From: Sycon ciliatum
Taxonomy: Eukaryota; Porifera; Calcarea; Leucosolenida; Sycettidae
DNA: 64,000 bases
Direction: 5' to 3'
Assembly (NCBI RefSeq): GCF_964019385.1
Contig: NC_088646.1
Span: 16,120,823 to 16,184,822, forward strand
This document shows positions 1-22,811 of this stretch, piece after piece; position 1 is the first letter of the stretch, and the number at the start of each line of letters is the position of its first letter. The notes under the pieces were generated by a model. That model ran no database searches, was not told where the DNA came from, and saw nothing but the letters and a program-made list of their open reading frames with translations. Made by a program: the position numbers and the translations under genes.

Positions 1-115
1 AAAGGTACTACACGAAAAATGAAACTTTCATATCCTGTAGAGTTTCGGGCGCTGAGTTGAATGGTCTTGGTCCGAAGTCTCTACGAAAAAGCGTTCTTGA
101 GATATTTCACTTTGA
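1..115. repeat. Diverged fragment of the Kolobok MITE family
   Basis: The stretch around 45-85 (gcgctgagttgaatggtctt, then ggtccga) closely resembles the segment that follows the terminus of the palindromic Kolobok MITEs near 23035-23065 and 36597-36625. It looks like an old, incomplete copy of that family. The fragment runs off the window, so its ends and target duplication cannot be seen. Confidence 0.4.
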
Positions 116-261
116 AATTACAAAAAGGGGGGCCGCGCCATGATGTCATGCGGCCATTTCGCTTTGTCATCACGGCCTGCCTACGTCATTGTGGCACGGT
201 CTCAATCTAGGAGCACTATTTTAGTATAAAATTTCAAGGAAAGATGAGCTATTCCGAATAA

Positions 262-525
262 TTCTCTGTACCCAGCAATGAAGGCAGCGATGCTGAGGTC
301 AGTGAAGACCACCATCAACCCACCGCCACGTATGGTTGGGGCAGGGAGCCCAGATACTCTGCTGAGGAGCTGCCATCGCGTGTAACAAATGTTGAGGAAG
401 AAGATGCCTCAGCAGCTGTGTCCGACAGAAGACGAATAGCTTGGCCACCAGAATCTCGACTCGATTGGGACATGTCATCTGACGATGTTGTTCAGAACGA
501 CGAAACGTCTGGAAAAGTATCGTAA
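262..525 (+). other. Open frame without recognised function (88 codons, no in-frame Met at its start)
   Basis: A stop-to-stop frame runs from a TAA at 259-261 to the TAA at 523-525. It encodes an acidic, Glu/Asp/Ser-rich segment that includes the motifs YSAEELPSRV and RIAWPPESRLDW. The composition is that of a real but disordered coding stretch, and it lies beside a Kolobok-like fragment. It could be an exon of a transposon accessory protein or of an unannotated gene. No family is recognised. The 540-740 stretch to its right shows no convincing gene. Confidence 0.25.
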
Positions 526-752
526 CAAATTCTATCTTTGTTAATCATAATTATGTACCACTCTTGGTCTAAAAAGAGGACTTGATTCTACAATGAAAGT
601 GGCTAACCAATGGCTTGTCCACCAACTCTTTGTACTGCATGCCATTGCCGCTGCATGGACAGATGGAAGCCAAGGATCTGATCGGACTAATCTCCATGGC
701 GTCAGTTTAACTAATAGCTGGTAACACAGTGCTTGGTGGACAATTCACTCAC

Positions 753-10658
<9,906 letters not shown>

Positions 10659-11376
10659 AGTCAATGTAGAAAGGGGTCAGATAGGTCCGACAAACTGATA
10701 CTAGTATTTCACTTCCCACAGTTTTTCACACCAAATAATGTAAGCTCGATTAGGCGACACTAGTATCGGCACTCGGATCGGGAACAACGGGACTAGTCTA
10801 CACACGTAGAGAGCAATACAATGACTATGTTCGTTTGTCAGCTCCAAGTCCAAAGAAAAGATTTGCAATCTGCCAACAGAATCATTTCGCCCGGCGTCTT
10901 CTTTTTCTTCATCGATCATGATTCATGGGCGACATGGCATGTCATCGATCATGCATGAAATCTAAGTCACTGTGTTTCAGCTAGCGCCGCGCTAGCGATG
11001 GGGTACATGCAGCGTCCGCCTTCCGCCCGCGCGGCCGCCTGCCCGCCCCCCGCCCGCGCCCGCGGCCTAGCACCCCGGCCGGCACCATATGAGGCCCGTT
11101 CGCGGTGCAAGGAAGCGCAAAAGAACTGAAAGAAGTCGATGGTGAGTCATATCTACCTAGCTACGTAGATCTACAGCGAATCAGTTCAAAGACGTCGACG
11201 TAGTTGCATGCATGCAGCCTCAAAGGAGGATAGTTTTTGACAAAGACTTCAGTGTTTGTGGTGCTCAGCAAAAAAGCTAAACGATCTTGACTTGACCAGT
11301 GGGAGCACAGCACGTCCTTACCTTTCCTTGAATTATTCTGGTTGTTGAAACCTATACGCGGTTCTTGGGAGTGCAG
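10659..11376. promoter_or_regulatory. Bidirectional promoter region of glycerol kinase and RAD23
   Basis: The start codons of the divergent genes are 10658 (minus) and 11381 (plus), 722 bp apart. A GC-rich island at about 10985-11100 contains several ccgcccgc/ccccgccc words that resemble GC boxes. A candidate 5' exon for RAD23 ends at 11141 at a gtgagt donor, and an acceptor (ttgggagtgcag) at 11371-11376 precedes the ATG by four bases. Promoter function is inferred from arrangement and base composition. Confidence 0.55.
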
Positions 11377-11380
11377 CAAG

Positions 11381-14300
11381 ATGAAGGTCACACTGAAGAC
11401 GCTAAAGCAGCAAACCTTCTCTATTGAACTAGAAGAAGGATGGAAGGTAATAAAAAAAACTTTAAATTTCAATTCGTCTTGCTCAAACCGAGAATGAGTG
11501 CTCATCGATTTTTCCTTGTCTATTTGCAGGTGAAGGACCTGAAGAATAAAATTGCGGACCTGAAAGGAGATGAGTTTCCCGTTGATGGACAGAAGCTGAT
11601 TTTTTCAGGTTGGTTTGATTTGATCTCTGGTATTAGCTGTTTAGGTAGTGTAGAAAGTCATGTCATGAACGTGAATGGTTTGTCTTTCCTTCTGGTAGGT
11701 AAAATTCTACATGATGACTCAAGTCTAAGCGAGTATACCTTTACTGACACGAGCTTCATTGTAATAATGTGCAGCAAGGTAAGCTTCCTTTTGGACCTGA
11801 ACTGTTATTATTATTCTCTTATTTTCCACAGGGAAAGTTCGAAATTGAAATTTTACTTACCAAATTTCTCCCTGTTCTCTCTTCTATCTTTCGCAACTTG
11901 CGCAGTCTCTAAATTTAAGTAAGGAAGAAGGCATTTAGCCTTGTACTGAACAAGTAGTGGTTTGATTATAGAAGGATGGTGACGAAAGTAGTTAATCAAC
12001 TGATGACTAAAACCAAAATATGATATAATCTGATCTTTTATTCATATCAGTTTTATATCAAGCACTTTCTATTCACAGCTATTCAGAATGTGCAGTCCTG
12101 GTGCTAATATGCTGTAAATTCAAATGTTTCTCAATCTGCTCAATCTGCTTCGCTTCCTCAGACGTTACACACACATGCGCAGCATACAATTCATCAGTGG
12201 AGGTAATGTCTGATGGCATCAACGACACATCTGTCGTAGCAGTAGCAGGCTCTTCCTCGCCTGATGAGCAGCTAGTAGAATCACTGCCACCATCACTTTC
12301 ACTGCTACTAGCTTCCGAAGGGAGAGGCGAGGGCTGGAGAAGGTGGAGGTTCCGTACATCTTCACACGGCCAGAATCGTCAGCTGCTAAACTGTCGTCCT
12401 CAATTGCTTTCAGTGCACTGGTCAGCTCAGCAACTCGAAGCGGGTTGAGCAAGCGCATGTTTGTAGGTCGTGGGTCGTAGAACGGTATCTTCTTCTTCCG
12501 CGCCTTGTCCCATCTGGCAAACATGTCTTTCCGCAGGTGAACGGTCATGACTCGCCGGGGCTTAATGCGAGTTGTGCGAGGGCGGTTCCACTGCATTAGC
12601 TTCTCCGTACATGCCTCGGCTACCTCCTCCCGAAAACCCAGCCGTACAAAGTCCTCCAGTACGTAGAGCAAACCAGCAATATGGTTGCATGATCCAGCCA
12701 ATCCTGCGGGGCACGTGCAGAGTGCAACACTAACGACAGAGACGTGGGCCCTGGGATTCTCAGAGGTGGTGCAACACAGACGCACCTGGTACTTCCTGTC
12801 CTTGCGCATGGACGGTAGAACTGTGGCTCGAACGTAACAGAGTCCAGGATTGCTGGGAAGACCATGGAATTGAAGCTTCTGTACATGGCCCGGCTTGAAG
12901 AAGCGGTATCCCTTGTCAAGACCATGGTAGGCACGGACTTTCTGGTTCACTGCTTGAACATCACTGTCATCATCACCACTCATGACTCGCCGGGGCTTAA
13001 TGCGAGTAGTGCGAGGGCGGTTCCACTGCATTAGCTTCTCCGTACATGCCTCGGCTACCACCTCCCAAAACCCAGCCGTACAAAGTCCTCCAGTGCGTAG
13101 AGCAAACCAGCAATATGGTTGCATGACCCAGCCAATCCTGCGGGGCACGTGCAGAGTGCAACACTAACAACAGAGACGTGGGCCCTGGGATTCTCAGAGG
13201 TGGTGCAACACAGACGCACCTGGTACTTCCTGTCCTTGCGCATGGACGGTAGAACTGTGGCTCGAACGTAAGAGTCCAGGATTGCTGGGAAGACCATGGA
13301 ATTGAAGCTTCTGTACATAGCCCGACTTGAAGAAGCGGTATACCTTGTCAAAGACCACGGTAGGCACGGACTTTCTGGTTCACTGCTGCTTGAACATCAC
13401 TGTCATCACAACATCACTAGGGACGGCGCTACTACAGACAGAGCTGCAAGGGACAGGGTCCTGTGAGCTCGCGCAGGCACTGGTGTCCACAGATTTCCCA
13501 GTAACCACTTAATGCTCAGATCTCTCAGTGAAATGTTGACAAATCGTGCGGAATGTGAACATGGGAAGACTGGCGAGGTTGGTCTCCCACCCATCAGCTG
13601 GATACGGTGGAACAGCTTTCAGGTTGGGATAGGCCGTCGAAGTCTGACGTCACAGCTTCATGACAACGCGTAGTTACTTGGCCAAGTGGTGACAAACAAA
13701 AGTCGCATCACCTGCACTTGTCGTGTTTCCAGTGGCAGCAGCATGCGGTGAACACAGCTACAGCATCATTTTGACTGAGGAGCGCACGCGAGACTATTTT
13801 TATTTCAAATAAACTCCTACTTGTCGCCGAGTTTGTAGTTTTCGCTTTGTAGAGAAGCGAAGGAGAAGCCGTAGCTGATTTTTTGCTTGGCCACTGCTGT
13901 GCCTGTACTGTTGTTCGGCTTTACATGTAGTCGCCGGCCAAGAAGTCTCTGTTGTAGGCTATCGCAGTGATCGCTGATTTCTTTTAGTTCTGAGATCAAC
14001 CAACTCCGGCTCGTTTCCTTGTCCAGCGGCAAGCGAAACTCAGAACTCTTATCTCTCAGATCCTGGTGAACACTCAGCAGGAAAACACTGCACGTTGGCT
14101 TGAGAGCGAAGGAGAAACTTCTTGAAGTAAAACAAAATTTGAAGTCTCGATCTTGCTCCAGCGTGCCCCAGTCAAAGTGATGCCGTGACCGTTGGAAACA
14201 CGACAAGTACAGGTGACGCGACTTTTGTTTGTCACCACTTGGCCTTGTAACTACGTGTCACTACGAGTTTTCAAGCAGCGTGACATACAGTAGACTTGTA

Positions 14301-17300
14301 CGCCCAAGAACGTCCAGGCTGGAAATATAAGAACGCCCCAGCCTGGATTTAAGAACGAACTCCAAGATCTTTAAGAAGAGAGAGAAAGAGACGTGATATT
14401 TGAGCGCCGGTTTGTTTTGCAAGCGGATTGCACCTTCATGATCTTGTCCGAGTACACGAAAAACAAGTCCGCAACCACAAACTCTTGTCGGGTCCTCGCG
14501 AAAAGTTAAAACATCACCCAGTGCAGCGCTACATACTACACGTGCATGTAAAGTGTACAACCGGTACATGTAGCGCAAAGTGCATTGTACATGAGCATGA
14601 GTCATGTTGGACGCGTAAGAACGCGAAATAAGAACGTAGCCCGGGGCGCTGAAAAATAAGAACTTTGCTAGGCTGGCCCTCTGAAACCGCGTTCTTGGGC
14701 GTACGAGTCTACTGTAGGCACTTCGACGGCCTATTGGAAACTCCAGCAGATCTCAATTTCTCCGCCTTCGCAGCAACATTTGCTCCACCATCAGGGTCGA
14801 CGATTTTGGAGTCCAATCCAGCATTGATGTAGTCCTTCACTCTGCAATCACGACATGAAAATAATAGCAAAAGTAATAAAATCTACTCAAGATCAGAAGC
14901 AAAAGAAATCTACTCAAGATCACGGAACTACGAATAACCAACCAAGAAGCAAACAACTTACCGCTTCAACAAATCGGGTTTCTTCCCTGTCCTAGCTCCA
15001 CGACACGCAAGCCATCGCTTCTATTCTTGGACATTCAGCTGCTCCGGTACTCGACAAGATCCATCGGGGTTGGTACCAAGTGAGCCTCCAGGAACGTTGT
15101 CCTCCGTCAAACGAATCTCAGCCATGACCGGTGTCAGGTAGACAACTTTCGGATCCTAAGACTACCGGCATACGAGTTACTAGCTACGACTGAGGTGCTG
15201 CTGCTACTGTTAGAAGACAAGAACAAAAACAGCGTACGCTGCAAGCCTTCAGACCTCAACTCCAAGGCAAAAAAATTCGGCAGGCTTCTTCTGCAGACTG
15301 CATGCCCACAATTTGGCACGCGCAAAAGTGATGAGTCACCGGTGACGTCAATGCGCAATGGGTCTATTCACAAATTTCTTTGTACAGCGAGGTTGAGCTT
15401 CATCAGTAAGAATGATGCTGGCAATTTCAAATGCGTCTAGTTTCATACAATATACCAAATTGTGGCACATACAAATTACAAAATATTCTATGCGGAATAC
15501 TTCGTAATTGGGAAACTCAACCCCCTAATATTGCTAACAGCAATATACTCCTCCACCGTGTTGGTACTTTGCAAGTATCAGAAGTTAGTAGTGCCTCACT
15601 GTCCTTGTCAAGAGTCCTTTGTGGTGGTGGTGTCAGAACATGTTGAACGCAGATTTCTGTTCCAAAGAGGAGTTGTGTAAACAAACATTCTGTGTCCACG
15701 CACGCGGTGATTCACTATTCTGCTTACAGCCACGTCAACCTGCTAAAGCTGCAGCTGCTCCGGCTGCACAGCCTGACAGCGTACCCGAGCAGGCCCGCGC
15801 TGCATTGCGTGCCGCTGGCATCGAGGTATGTACTGTACATGTGTATGTGTAGGCCCCGACAGTTTTATGAATAAAGTTAGAGTATAACCCCTTCCTCAGG
15901 GTGTGCATAGCCCATTGCATAAATTAGAGGAAGTTAAAAGACCTATGCTTAGAGGGTGGTTCAGTCCTACTTCCTGGTCAAGACTTATGAATACCAGTTA
16001 CTACTGGTGTTAGTTTTGTTGTTGTTGTTGTTGAATGATGGCAGGTAGGTAGAATCATTATTATATGCAGGGGAAGATACTGCTCAAGTGTGGTAGTTTT
16101 CTTGTGTGCAAGGAACACACTCAAGCCTCCGAGTCTCTTGGCTATGTATGTCCTGTATGCATGATGTCTTGAAGGAATCTGGAATGACAGCCCAAGTGCC
16201 ACTGGTTTCTGGTCAGTCATCTACAGGTGATTCGTCCCGGCAGCCGGAAGCGGAAGGCTCGAGCTCCACGCCTGCACCAGCGTCGACACAGTAAGTACAT
16301 GTAGGCACTGGACCTGTGTACGGAGCCGGTGTTGCCTGCACGCCATGTAGTGCTAGTATGTACTGTGTGCGCTCATATCTCGCTTTTCCCGGAGCTCCAG
16401 CAATTTGGTGTATGACTTCAACTAAAAGTGATCAATAGCTGTAATATAACAGTTATCTACTAAAGCTCATCCAAATAGTGCCCGATAGACCCAAGTGCTC
16501 GTAACTGCGATGGCCGGATAACTGAGGTATGGGTGTATGCATACAGTAATACCTGTCAAAGCGATCACCTGTCTCAAAAGACCACTCCTACCAGGACCAA
16601 GGGATGCTACTTCCAGTCAAATGACCCTGGATAAGGTGACCGGGTAACAGAGACTGCGTTTTGAAGGTCCCTTGAGCTGTCGTTTTAGACAGATTTCACT
16701 GTACTTGTACATGCGCGTATGCTTTGTATGCACTGCTGCCGCTGTTGTTCTTGTACCACCTTGTGGAACTTTGTGGAGCTGCTGAGCTCATCTCGACCAA
16801 CGGAAAAGGTGGTTTCAATTGCTGTCACATTTGTAGACGATTAGACAGTGTAAGCTGTAGATTACAAGCAGATGTTTGTTATTGGACCATGCAAGATAGT
16901 CCTCTCCTGTTCTCAAAAGGGCTTCACACAGACCACGATCGATTATTGGATCTGTTCTATTGCGAAAGCCTTTCTTGTGTTTGATCGATCAATCGAAGCT
17001 TACATTCACGAGCGCAGTATGCACTGAGAGGAACCAGTAAGATACTGTTACACACTGGTTGGTCATTGTGCTGATTTGATGGTGCCATGTCTTACATGCT
17101 ATTGTTCTCCTGTATGCCAATCTTCAGGCCGGCATCAACACCTGCAGCGGAGACTAGTACTACTGCTACTACATCCTCTGACGGTGGCTCGAGCCAACCA
17201 CCTGCGGCTGAAGATCCTGCTGGTACTGGTAAGACACCATGGAAAGTGCTGAATTTGTGTCCTGGAAATATGCCATGGCCTACAGTTGCAGCATGCTTGT

Positions 17301-20300
17301 ACATGTCCTACAGGTCTGGCTAGTGAAATCCATTACCTTGTTCGATCACAGTATCGTCATCATGTCTGCCTCGTGCACGAACATCTCGTGCACGAACATC
17401 TCGTGCGGACTTTCGGAGCTCGTGCATAAATTTGAAGGTGCTAACTACGATAAAGCCGTGTACTTCCACCCGAACGTGAATAAAATCGGACAAGATGCAT
17501 GGAGAATCGACAGCGCCGATATCAAAACCTATCTCAAACCCCTCGTAGGTGAAGAGACCGTCATCTGGGCGGGCATTTACAAAACTCCCATGTGGTACCT
17601 TCAACCGACGGATTTGATTGCTTTCCACGCTTTTGTCGTCTTTCAAACGAGAAACTGGTGGTGGTCGGCGGAAAAAAACCACCGACGGTGTCAGCATATG
17701 CAGAGGCAAGACTCGTTCAAGCGTGAGATCTTCCTATCGAAGTACCAATCGAAAAACTCCGATAGAGGAGATTATTGCTGACCAATCACATGTAAATCTG
17801 CAGGATATGATATATTTCCTCTACGACTCCAATCTCGTCAAGGGTATTTACGTGTCAACAAACAGCTGCCATACGTTTGCCTCCGCTCTGTTCAACGAAC
17901 TTGCAGCTACCCACTACGTCAATCGCATCGAACTTCAACATGCCAAACCCATTGACTCGGAGCATGCAATCGAATGAGTACTCGACCCCCATCCAGACAA
18001 ACATTTAACACAGATATGTTGGTTTAAAGCTGTTTAATTATAGGGATGTTAATATAGCATTTGCTGTTATCAATGTTACGATGCTGGTTGCTCGGAGCTC
18101 CCCGTAGTGATGTCTAAGCTTCTCCATATAGAAATGAAGATGGCCTTCCGATGTTGCGTGCTCCTTGATGCTCTCCATGGACCTCCATTGATTGCCACTG
18201 CATCGAGGAAACAGATAAAAACAACATGTATAAGATCTCTGGTATTTCAAATAAAGAGAATTGCATGACAGATCACTTACCACGAGCAAAGAAACTCAGG
18301 CTGAAAACCGGCCTCCAGCTTCTTGACAACAAACAACTGCCATACGTTTGCCTCCGCTCTGTTCAACAAACTTGCAGCTACCCACTACGTCAATCACATC
18401 GAACTTCAACATGCCAAACCCATCGACTCGGAACATGCAATCGAATGAGTACTCGACCTCCATCCAGACAAACATTAACCCTTTGTGTACCAGCCCCATC
18501 TCGAACCGTAACGTACGTTACGGTTCGACGCACCGCACTGCGCCGCGCCGTTCGGCGGCGTCCTTGCTCCGATCGACTCGCGGTTTTCCGCGCTGGGCAG
18601 CTGAGATCCCACTGCAAATTTTGATGTATGATGTGGGTAGGTTGCCATTTGAAAGTATGGAGAACGATCGCGGCGAAAAGTGCGCTTTGCAATTTCAGCG
18701 CTCTGCGATATATTTTAGCAATTTCGATCGTGTTTTCGTTCGGTTACGCTGCTTGTATCTGGAATATAGCTTGCTCTAGCTGTTGTCGATGTCTACTAGT
18801 GATGGTGAACGCCAGGAGAGTGTTGTAGTAGCGATATAATCTCAGGATCTGAATCGAAAATGAGAATTTCCATCGCTGAAGCCATTGCAGTATTCGCTCT
18901 CCAAGCAGCAGTGAGAGGGAGCGCAGCGATGGCCTGAAATAATCAAGGCAGGTGAATTTCCTCTCCCATCGACTATTCCTGGTCTTCTCAATCGCCAATA
19001 CCCTCGCTGGACGCAAGTAGATAAGTGAAAAGTACATATTCAAATCTGACACAATTTCAATAATTTGAAATTTTGATGCAATTGTTTGGCATCTGGTATT
19101 CACGCAATATGGCTCTTTTCCGTCCATTTCGCTATTGTTGAAGCATGCAACTGGCGGCTATACACTAGTGCAGTGGTTTCCTGTTGCTCTGTGTGAAGAA
19201 GGGCAATATCAGCAAGTATATTCACGATTCCAAGTACACGGATCTAAATTGTCAGGAATATGGGTGACAATTGACTCAGAAATAGGTATTCCAGGTATGG
19301 CCTGTATCTGTAGTTGTGTGCTCGGTCAAAATATTTTCTTACCTGGACACATTGATACCAACAGATTCAGAAAAAACATAACTTGCACATACAAAATGTG
19401 TCTTAGTTTTATGCTATAGGTCCATCATTACCGATGAGTACCCCGCGCATACATTAGATGCCTGGTACACAAAGGGTTAAACACAGATATGTTGGTTTTA
19501 AAATGTTTAATTATAAAGATGATAACTCGGCATTTGCTTGTATAAGAGCAATAATACTATGCATTGGTAGCTCCCCATAGAAGTGCTGAAGCTTCTGAAG
19601 ATAGAAGCCGATGTGAGCCGTCGTCTTTAGGTGCTCCTTCATGCCGGTGAGGCTCTGCCATTCGTTGTCACTGTATGGGGGAAACAGATAAAAACAAGAT
19701 GTATAAGATCTCCGGTATTTCAAATAAAGAGAACTGCACGACAGATCACTTACCAAGAGCACAGAAATAAAGGCTGAAGACCGGCCTCCAGATCGGCGAA
19801 CGGCTGGAGGCCGGTTATTGTTTTAGCACAGACGGAGCAGCTAAAAAGCATGGTTGTTGGTTGGTTGAATGGGACTGATCAAGGTGGATCCAATCACTTT
19901 TATCCCCACCCAGTTGTTTGATATTCGTTGGTTGAAGGGTGCGGCGCGCGCGCAGTTCAACATTAAAACTCTGCGCGATGATCATGGAGTCCGCCGCTCA
20001 GGATGTGAAGCGGGTAAATTGGGCGGTAGCGTGAATACCACATGGTGAACATCTCTTTGAAACGGTGGTAGATTGTTGAAACTCGCGCGATAAAGATGAT
20101 GATCATGGTGGCCACCACTCAAAAAGGATGTAAAGTGGGTAAATTGAGCGGTGACGTGAGTACTACATCTCTTTGAAACGTGCGCGATTCATATAGTTGA
20201 AAACCGCTAAAGATGATGGTGATGGACCCCGTGTCGCGCTCAAACTTGTCGTCGGTTCTAGTTGATTCCAGAAACTTGCGCCCGATCCGAGTACGCTGTG

Positions 20301-22722
20301 CGTACTATGAGCATCGCGAGGAGGGGGAAAATATCGACATTTTGCTGCTCTCCGGTTGATGCAGACAGTGTGCACACATAAAAAGAGTAGAGTTGACATG
20401 GCAATAGGATTGTCATGGTGATAGGGTTACAAGGGCTACTAGGGTTATTGTCTCCAGAAAAATTACGGGTTATCGTCATGGTGTTAGGGTTATCGTCACA
20501 GGAAATATTAGGGTTATCGTAATGGTGATAAGGTTATCACCACCAGTAAAATTTAGGGCTATCGTCATGGTGATAGGGTTATCAGGAATATTAGGGTTAT
20601 GGTCATGGTGTTTAATAGGGTTAGGGTTATCATCATGGTGATAGGGTTATCATCATGGTGATAGGGTTAGGGTTAACTTGGGGTTATCATCATCAGAAAT
20701 ATTAGGGTTATCGCCTTGGTGATAGTAGGGACTTCAGACCATTTTTTCAAATTGGTTTTCTGTGGCTTATGTTTTGCTTTTTGGATAGGTTAGAGCTTCC
20801 TGAGGAGTTTGGTCTTTAGTTTTTCTAAATCGGACAAAGGAAACTAAAGTTACAAGCAAAATAGTCATCGCCTATCACCGGATTTGTCCAACAAACGTCC
20901 CACACATTTGAGATCAGAGAGATATGTCAAACTGAGAGAACCCACTGTCCTTGGCAACGCATAGCAACCGTACACCAGATCCAAAAACAATCTTGATTCT
21001 CCGCATGAAATAGCTGAATAGTATGGTTTACAATGTAGTGGTTAGTAACAGGAGACATTGATAATACAGTCCTGAGATAGCTTCGGACTGTTGGCGTGGT
21101 TGGTGTCAAGAAAAAGAATGATCACGGAAGAGGCACTGACTAAGCTCAACATGTACATGTACAGGACATTGTATTGGCTGGGGTAATCGTAGCACGCACA
21201 TCATCATCGGCAGAGATACAGCAAATAGCAACAAGAGTATATAGCACATCTCCCAGTTCGGCACTCTTTCAGCTATTCTTGCGGAGCTCAACCAGATCGA
21301 GCATAACAGCATCGGAGACAAGAATCGAGGCATGGACCGAAACAGCCAAGAGCAATTCAATTTGTACATCAGCATCATTTAGCGCAGGATACTTCTCGCT
21401 GCTTTCCATACTGTGACTATGGCGGCGCTGCACGGCAAAGTACAAAGAGGAATAATGCAAGAAATAGGTCTTCTGGAAGGTGAAAACAATAAAGATTACC
21501 TTCTATCTAGACTAATTCGAGGTCGTAGAATACGAATGTCACATTTTCAAGAAGGGGACCCGGACGGATCATATGGTTTCTCACCTTTCCCTTCCATCCG
21601 CATACGTAACTCCGTCAAAAATGAACGTAACAGCTCCATTCTTGCTGGTCCCAAACGAAGGCAAGCTCCAACAAGACGAACCGAAACTTTCTCCAACTGT
21701 ACAAGACTTCCTTCATTTCGAAAAACGGTTCCACATTTCTCTACACGACTTGACATATGACCATCACACGATTTGTGCAGGCGTCGATTTGCACGCTTTT
21801 GGGCCAAGAAGTCACGTGGTCTGAAGTCCCTAGTGATAGGGTTAGGGTTACCGGGATTATTAGGGTTAATATGCCCCGATTTTTAGGGTTAAAACGCCTC
21901 GGTTATTAGGGTTAAATCGCATTACGTCATATGTAAAACGCTCCGATTTTAGGTTAAATCGCAAAAATTACCGTAAATCGGAAAATTAGGGTTAAATCCC
22001 CCGGTTTTAGGGTTAAATCGCTATGACGTCATCGATGATGTCAGTGAGTTGGTACATGTCTACAGTCCATTTCAAAACTAGGGTTTTTGAAATAATTCAA
22101 ATTTGGCTAGAACTTTTTGAGAATAGTTTTCGGAATATTGCTCAGGACCGCTCCACAATTACTCTCATAATTATAGTTTCTAAACGATTGGATAACAGAC
22201 GCCCAATTTGGAAAAAATTATGCACAAAGTGATCACAGATTTTATGTGGTATAGATGCTGGCATAACGGTTTTTGCCTAGGTACGCGTCTATAGTTTTGA
22301 AATGGACTCGTAACATGTCTAATACTTTCTACTGATCACGACAAAGTTATGAATGTTTTACTTTCAGAATACGTCTGCGTAGAGAGGTCGGAGTTGTGTG
22401 AGCCGTCAGCTATGACTTTCCACCTCTGTTGTAAAATTGGTGAATATTTAGCAAGTTACAATAGTTTGCACATACCACACTTTCATCACTCCAAGCTGTT
22501 GAATTTGATTGTCCAGATTTCAGAAGTTTAAATCGTGACCAAGAAGACAAGCTGCACTGTTACCCTTAAGTTAATCCATGTCATCCTTTTTCTCCGGCAC
22601 AGTGGTAAGGCTGCCTTCCAGCTTGGTGAAAGCACGCAACAGAGTAGACTCACTGAGGAAAAACGGCTCCGTGCTACTCCTTGATTCTACCTGTTGAAGT
22701 CAACACGGTGTGCATTGAACTG

Positions 22723-22811
<89 letters not shown>

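Noticed and set aside
540..740. Eighth glycerol kinase exon
   Set aside because: A phrase encoding AMEI appears on the minus strand, but it lacks suitable splice sites and the surrounding residues do not fit the family.
20405..22020. Chromosome end (telomere)
   Set aside because: The TTAGGG words are part of longer degenerate units, and unique gene exons lie on both sides.
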